This document shows positions 21,690 through 25,759 of a stretch of DNA of 25,759 nucleotides, in pieces; the stretch's first letter is position 1, and the number at the start of each line of letters is the position of its first letter. The position numbers and the translations under genes are program-made. This stretch comes from CAITNM01 sp037138055 (GTDB lineage: Bacteria > Pseudomonadota > Alphaproteobacteria > Paracaedibacterales > CAITNM01): assembly GCA_037138055.1 (NCBI GenBank), contig JBAXJB010000022.1:1-25759 (forward strand). Direction: 5' to 3'. The notes beneath the pieces were generated by a model. The model worked only from the letters and a program-made list of their open reading frames with translations. It was not told where the DNA came from and did no database searches.

Positions 21690-22661
21690 ATGATTAAAAA
21701 ATTTAAATACATGTTGGGATTTATCGCTACCATCAGCTCATACACTGAAGCAACAACTTGTTACTTTCCTGGGTTAGAAGGACTTGAAGAAAGAAGCGAT
21801 AACATTCGAATTGGTAGCTCAGGAGGATTCACTGGCGTTACGATGCCAAGCCCTACGTGCAAATCACTTTATATAACTTTTATAAAAACGGCATCACCGG
21901 TTGAACCCAACACAATCCCCACTAATGGCTACAGAGGCAGTGGAGAATCCCCTAAATTTCCAAGCACTCTCAATGACATTTACTTGATGGGTGATGCTAG
22001 TGACTTTCAAACCCTTGTTGTAGGTAACACTCGTCATGGCCCAATGGCACCTGAATATAGTCCTGCAGCTTATGCTTTGCCTACTCCTGCTGCTAATACT
22101 AACATCCATTTTTTACTTACCAGGGGACCAACCACAAGCCCATTACTATGGTTTCAAGATACTCTTCCCGCTGGCTGCAGGCTAATTATTGAGCCTGGGT
22201 CTGCAGATCCTTTTATTAATGTTGTATTGCCGTTAAATGGTGGAGATATATTAATTGGAGCACCTGTATCGCCTGCGGTTGGGTTTTCTCACTTATTAGC
22301 AGGTATGACAAGAATATGTGATATTCAAAGACACCCTAAAGTACTGGCCAGCGAAGCTTACTTAAAAGCTGTAATGACACTGAAAGAAACAACTGTTTTT
22401 CCAGGTCATGTAAATGGTATTAGCTTGAGCGGCGCGCATCCAGTTACGTTTGAAGCTAACTCGGATCTTGTAGACCCCGCAGCTAATTCTGCTGGTGCTG
22501 GGTATGTTATCGCAACAAAAAGAAAACTCGAGCTTTACAGTTCTCATGCACCTCTTCCGGCTATTGCATCTTACATGGAACCCGGGGGAACCTCTAAAAT
22601 TATTGCGGTAAAAAAGGAACCAGAATTACCAATAACGTCACTAAAACGCGATAAAAAGTAA
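21690..22661 (+). CDS. Secreted protein, tandem paralogue family member 4
   Basis: This 323-residue copy has the signal sequence MIKKFKYMLGFIATISSYTEA and all family blocks (IRIGSSGGFTGVT, SLYITFIKT, FPSTLNDIYLMGDASDFQTL, IHFLLTRGPTTSPLLWFQ, RLIIEPGSADPFINVVLPL, DIQRHPK, VNGISLSG, SDLVDPAANSAGAGYVIA). Cys163 and Cys210 keep the 47-residue spacing. It carries the insertion shared with member 2 (GNTRHGPMAPEYSP), while its leader matches member 1. The C-terminal tail is more basic (LKRDKK). AAGGAG lies 7 bases before the ATG. Function unknown. Confidence 0.87.
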   Translation: MIKKFKYMLGFIATISSYTEATTCYFPGLEGLEERSDNIRIGSSGGFTGVTMPSPTCKSLYITFIKTASPVEPNTIPTNGYRGSGESPKFPSTLNDIYLMGDASDFQTLVVGNTRHGPMAPEYSPAAYALPTPAANTNIHFLLTRGPTTSPLLWFQDTLPAGCRLIIEPGSADPFINVVLPLNGGDILIGAPVSPAVGFSHLLAGMTRICDIQRHPKVLASEAYLKAVMTLKETTVFPGHVNGISLSGAHPVTFEANSDLVDPAANSAGAGYVIATKRKLELYSSHAPLPAIASYMEPGGTSKIIAVKKEPELPITSLKRDKK

Positions 22662-22676
22662 AAAGCTCTGTCATCA

Positions 22677-22698
22677 CCCCGCGGCATGAGTCGCGGGG
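22677..22698. terminator. Shared terminator-like palindrome between convergent genes
   Basis: CCCCGCG (22677-22683) and CGCGGGG (22692-22698) form a perfect 7-bp GC stem between family member 4 and the convergent symporter gene. The context TGTCATCACCCCGCGGCATGAGTCGCGGGG also resembles the GGATCCCG-type intergenic palindrome at 14674. It could serve both strands, though no T-tract is present. Confidence 0.6.
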
Positions 22699-22705
22699 AA
22701 TTTCA

Positions 22706-23890
22706 CTATCGTCGGCTACCAACCAAACGAAGTTTTGCAAAAGTCTTTTCAACAAACAGTGCAAAAGCCCCATTGCCCATAACGTTGTGAAATGTCCCAA
22801 AGGGGTCATGCAACACGTACAAAGTGGTGATAAGGCTAACCATTTCCGATGAAAACCCCAAATGTTCTTTAAGCACAGGCAGTACTACTAGCAGGCTAGC
22901 CCCGGCTATGCCAACGCAGGCTAGTTTTGCAATGCAAAATCCAATCACATAAGGAATAAATTCAATAAAGCTAGGCATAGGAACGCCACTGACTACCAAT
23001 AGGGTGAGCGCCGTTAGGGTAATGGTAATGTCATCACCCAGCATGTGCATGTTTGAAGCCGTTGGAACAACCATGCGCGCAAGGGTTGGGTGACGTGCAT
23101 TCTTTTCAGTGCATTCCAAGGTTACCGGCATAGTGACAGCTCCAGACATGGTAGAAAAGCCGGTAATACCCGCAGGTAACATATTGAAAATAAGTGACTT
23201 CATTGGCTTGTAACCAATACTGACCACCTTATATAAAGTCAGCACATACAAAAAACTAACCCCAACATTAAGAGCAAAAATTGGCAAATATTTCGTGTAC
23301 AAAAACGTAAGCGTGTCTTCGCTGTTCATTTTCAACATGAAGCCCAAAACGTATAAGGGCAATATGGGCAAGAAGGCTTTTTTTAGGAACACACCAATTG
23401 AGACTTGCAGTTTTCGAATGCGTTCAACGAAGCTGCCCACAAACTTTTGCCCCTTAGCTTTCACGCAAATGAATGACAATACAAACGCTGCCAAAGCCAC
23501 AAAGTCTGAACGCAAACCGTGTTTTATAGGCATGCGAAAATACGGAAGTACCGATGACGAAGCCTCAGCCATAGTAACGTGCACAGCCAGGTGGGGAATA
23601 ACCACACTTCCTACGCCATAGGCAAAACAAAGGGCCACCGCGTTGGAAAGGCAAATCAACCCAAGCAGTGAAAACACTAAAATGGGGCCTTTTTCATCGG
23701 CTGAAATAAGGGCATTAAACATGTAGGCAAAAATCATGACGGGCAGAAAAAACAGCACACAATCAATGAAGAATAAACTTAAGGTGTAAGCACCGCGCAC
23801 CCATGCGTGGGGCAGCATTTCACCAAACAAGCTGGCAAAAAGAATACAAAGCAAAAGCTGAAAAGGGGTTGAACGCAATAGCGACCCCAT
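22706..23890 (-). CDS. Dicarboxylate/amino acid:cation symporter (DAACS/SDF family)
   Basis: This 394-residue inner-membrane protein has the many hydrophobic segments and re-entrant-loop signatures of the glutamate/dicarboxylate symporters. These are the serine-containing hairpin GFSTMSGAVTMPVTLECTEK (about 244-263), the helix VVPTASNMHMLGDDITIT in place of the family's PLGATINMDG, and the C-terminal CVGIAGASLLVVLPVL and DPFGTFHNVMGNG. These carriers import glutamate, aspartate, serine or C4-dicarboxylates with Na+ or H+. The NMDGT motif reads NMHMLGDD, so substrate range may differ. The length is slightly short for the family (usually about 400-440). No ribosome site is visible before the ATG, so the start is a little uncertain. 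Confidence 0.82.
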   Translation of the reverse strand: MGSLLRSTPFQLLLCILFASLFGEMLPHAWVRGAYTLSLFFIDCVLFFLPVMIFAYMFNALISADEKGPILVFSLLGLICLSNAVALCFAYGVGSVVIPHLAVHVTMAEASSSVLPYFRMPIKHGLRSDFVALAAFVLSFICVKAKGQKFVGSFVERIRKLQVSIGVFLKKAFLPILPLYVLGFMLKMNSEDTLTFLYTKYLPIFALNVGVSFLYVLTLYKVVSIGYKPMKSLIFNMLPAGITGFSTMSGAVTMPVTLECTEKNARHPTLARMVVPTASNMHMLGDDITITLTALTLLVVSGVPMPSFIEFIPYVIGFCIAKLACVGIAGASLLVVLPVLKEHLGFSSEMVSLITTLYVLHDPFGTFHNVMGNGAFALFVEKTFAKLRLVGSRR

Positions 23891-23942
23891 AAGGAATCCG
23901 TTTATCTTCGTGAATTTCCCATTTTACCATAGGGTGGCCTAC

Positions 23943-24022
23943 ATCGCAATTTTTTTTGAAATTGAAAAATAAAACATGACACGTTATATAAATATTACAG
24001 AAACTTATATAAAGATGACATT
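23943..24022 (+). promoter_or_regulatory. Upstream region of Sel1-like gene 1, shared with gene 2
   Basis: ATCGCAATTTTTTTTG (23943-23958) and TATATAAATATTACA (23985-23999) recur at 25106-25121 and 25179-25193 before the paralogous gene. The second block, rich in TATA, is the likely -10 region. The spacing between the blocks differs (42 versus 73 bases), so only the elements themselves are conserved. Confidence 0.5.
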
Positions 24023-24997
24023 GTGAAAACAATTAAGATACTACAAGTAGCTTTTCTGCTGAGACTCACAAACTTTTTATGCCTTATAACAGCTGCTTTT
24101 ATACTTATTAGCATGCCGTGCAACTTTGCTGCTGCGGCTGCTATCGATGGCATTGACGAAGAAGAGCTGATCAGAAAGAGTGCTTTGATCGATGGATTCG
24201 CTGATCTAGGTCATGAATGGGCTATACTAAAAAAATTAGAGGGACTTACTAGAGGACAATATGGTTATGAACGAAATAATGTTGTCGCAAGAGAATTTAT
24301 TGAAATGCTTGCACTTCAGGGTAATGAAATAGGCATAGGCTATAAAATAGTGGGGATTTATGAAGGAAGGTATGGTTATGCTAGAGATCGTAATGCTGCG
24401 AGAGACTTTATTGAAATGCTTGTAGCTCTGGGAAATAAAGCAGGAATAGACCGCAAATTAATGGAACTTGAAGGATTGTATGCTTATGCTAGAGATCGTA
24501 ATGCTGCGAGAGACTTTATTGAAAGGCTTGCAGCTCAAAGGAATGAAGCAGGCATAAACTATAAAATAGAAGGTCTTACTGGTGGACATTATGGTTATGC
24601 CATAGACCATAATGCTGCAAGAGAATTGAATGATACCCTTGCACGTGAAGGTAATGAAATAGCTATAAACAGAAAGATAGTTGGAATTGCTCTTGGAAAG
24701 TATGGATATGAAAAAAATCCCGACCAAGCAAGACAACTGAATGAAAGACTTGCAAATCAGCATAATGAACGAGCAAGTCTCAACAAAGTAAAAGGACTTA
24801 CTTTTGGAGAGTGTGGTTATGACGAAGATCATGCTGCTGCAAGAGAATTGAACGATATGCTTGTAGATTTCCACATTAACGAGGCCATAAAGCACAAAGC
24901 GCAACAACTTGTACTTGGCGGAGTGCATCCTATATACACGCAAGACCTTTTTGCTGCAGAAGAATTATTGAGCCAACTAAGTGGGTCGTATATATAA
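24023..24997 (+). CDS. Exported Sel1-like repeat protein 1
   Basis: The 324-residue product has a long signal sequence ending ILISMPCNFAAAA. A segment ALIDGFADLGHEWAIL follows, and then six or so repeats of about 37 residues. Their consensus is roughly K-I-x-G-L-x-x-G-x-Y-G-Y-x-x-D-x-x-A-A-R-E-L-x-x-x-L-A-x-x-G-N-E, resembling the Sel1-like class of helical-hairpin repeats that bind other proteins. Two repeats share a 41-base identical DNA block (24376-24416 and 24484-24524), a sign of recent internal duplication. The start is a GTG, supported by alignment with the ATG of the paralogue at 25217. A periplasmic or secreted binding role is inferred; Sel1-like proteins are often used in host interaction. 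Confidence 0.78.
   Translation: MKTIKILQVAFLLRLTNFLCLITAAFILISMPCNFAAAAAIDGIDEEELIRKSALIDGFADLGHEWAILKKLEGLTRGQYGYERNNVVAREFIEMLALQGNEIGIGYKIVGIYEGRYGYARDRNAARDFIEMLVALGNKAGIDRKLMELEGLYAYARDRNAARDFIERLAAQRNEAGINYKIEGLTGGHYGYAIDHNAARELNDTLAREGNEIAINRKIVGIALGKYGYEKNPDQARQLNERLANQHNERASLNKVKGLTFGECGYDEDHAAARELNDMLVDFHINEAIKHKAQQLVLGGVHPIYTQDLFAAEELLSQLSGSYI
24376..24524 (+). repeat. Direct repeat inside Sel1-like gene 1
   Basis: The 41 bases at 24376-24416 recur without change at 24484-24524, 108 bases apart (36 codons), and similarity continues with few changes to about 24430/24538. It marks a recently duplicated repeat unit. Confidence 0.9.
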
Positions 24998-25105
24998 AGT
25001 AAAGAAAAATACGTTATTTCAGAGGACGTACGCTCCCTTGGAATTTCGTTTTCTCAATTATATATTGGTGCTTTGAGTACTTGCTTTAAAAACCTAACCT
25101 GTATA

Positions 25106-25216
25106 ATCGCAATTTTTTTTGGATGGGCTTTTTTGATATTTTTATTATTTAATACTTGTAAAATAAAATACAATATACTATATAAATATCACAACCACTT
25201 ACAGAAAGATTGATTT
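25106..25216 (+). promoter_or_regulatory. Upstream region of Sel1-like gene 2
   Basis: It contains the two blocks shared with the first gene: ATCGCAATTTTTTTTG at 25106-25121 and TATATAAATATCACA at 25179-25193. A TATAAT at 25102-25107 is a further possible -10 element. Between the stop at 24997 and 25105 I see no gene. Confidence 0.45.
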
Positions 25217-25759
25217 ATGAAATTAAAAAACATTCAGCTTCTTGTAGCTGGTGCCTTAATACTAATTAGTATGCCGTGTAACGCAGCTGCACCGAATCAG
25301 AACGAAGACGTCCCAAAACGAGCTCGCACGGGTGATTCAACAAGTGCTTCAGCGGCTTCAAGCTTTGGCGATACCACAGCACAAGCAGTAGCTCCTGTGT
25401 TTTCTAAACAGGATGAGTTGATCGATGGATTTGCTGATCTAGGCCATGGTTGGGCTATACTCAACAAAGTACTTTTTAATCGAGCTACTGCAAAAGATTT
25501 TATTGAGAAGCGCATAGCTTGGGGATGTGAAACTGCTATAAACTTCAAAATAGAAGGGCTTTGTAAAAAACTGTATGGTTATGAGGAAAATCTTACTGAA
25601 GCAAGACGTTTGAATGATGATCTTGTAGCTCAAGGGAATGAAACTGCTATAAACCACAAAATAAAAGGGCTTTGGCGCGGACTGTACGGTTATGAGACAA
25701 ATCCTACTGAAGCAAGACGTTTGAATGATGATCTTGTAGCTCAAGGGAATGAAACTGCT
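25217..25759 (+). CDS. Exported Sel1-like repeat protein 2 (cut by window end)
   Basis: The frame starting at ATG 25217 stays open to the last base, giving 181 codons of a longer gene. It opens with a signal sequence (LLVAGALILISMPCNAAA) almost the same as the paralogue at 24023. A Ser/Ala-rich linker then carries a basic cluster VPKRARTG (about residues 33-40). DELIDGFADLGHGWAIL follows, then 37-residue Sel1-like repeats with KIEGL, LYGYEENLTEARRLNDDL and VAQGNETAI. Two repeat units are identical over 54 bases (25595-25648 and 25706-25759). AGAAAGATTGATTT before the ATG gives only a weak ribosome site. The C-terminal end cannot be seen here. Confidence 0.8.
   Translation, partial: MKLKNIQLLVAGALILISMPCNAAAPNQNEDVPKRARTGDSTSASAASSFGDTTAQAVAPVFSKQDELIDGFADLGHGWAILNKVLFNRATAKDFIEKRIAWGCETAINFKIEGLCKKLYGYEENLTEARRLNDDLVAQGNETAINHKIKGLWRGLYGYETNPTEARRLNDDLVAQGNETA
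25595..25759 (+). repeat. Direct repeat inside Sel1-like gene 2
   Basis: Bases 25595-25648 recur exactly at 25706-25759, 111 bases apart (37 codons), reaching the window end. The array probably continues beyond the edge. Confidence 0.92.

Noticed and set aside
24458..24943. Minus-strand 161-codon frame across Sel1-like gene 1
   Set aside because: It is antisense to the repeats; its periodic sequence follows from the repeat units on the plus strand.

Overview
The window looks like a piece of a host-associated alphaproteobacterium, most plausibly a protist endosymbiont of the Holosporales kind. It is AT-rich with single intergenic palindromic elements. It encodes MipZ, the alphaproteobacterial division-site regulator, two carboxylate-type carriers, flagellar genes with sigma-54-type promoters, and an unusually large share of exported proteins without recognisable relatives. 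The lineage is an inference from gene content; no rRNA or tRNA lies in the window.

Layout. (1) 107-2385: fliD and fliS behind a sigma-54-like promoter. (2) 2414-3883, minus: an exported protein with the sequence hallmarks of a PI3/PI4-kinase-like fold. (3) 4015-6904: phosphomannomutase/phosphoglucomutase (minus), a three-BON-domain protein and an MlaC-family lipid carrier. (4) 6989-8565: a translationally coupled pair of exported proteins; the second is an IstB/DnaC-type ATPase fold whose Walker A and B residues are both replaced. (5) 8676-9491, minus: an exported protein with three ubiquitin-interacting motifs. (6) 9569-11275, minus: mipZ-galU with abutting stop and start codons. (7) 11474-15998: a secreted orphan (minus), a DASS-family transporter (plus), and a beta-helix-like surface protein (minus) with two simple-sequence tracts upstream. 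(8) 16294-17667, minus: flagellin behind a second sigma-54-like promoter. (9) 17777-22661: four tandem paralogous secreted proteins, each with its own roughly 145-155 nt conserved leader and each followed by a hairpin. (10) 22706-23890, minus: a DAACS-type symporter. (11) 24023 to the end: two paralogous exported Sel1-like repeat proteins, the second cut by the window edge.

How the genes fit together. Housekeeping envelope and sugar-nucleotide genes (PMM/PGM, galU, mlaC, mipZ) are interspersed with a probable host-interaction repertoire: ubiquitin-binding motifs, a lipid-kinase-like fold, Sel1-like repeats and the tandem secreted family. The two carriers fit import of host dicarboxylates or amino acids.

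The strongest candidates for undescribed biology are the tandem secreted family with its shared leader RNA, which shows alternative pairings and possible occlusion of the ribosome binding site, the exported tandem-UIM protein, and the exported IstB-like pseudo-ATPase. All functional statements come from reading motifs by eye; no database search was run.
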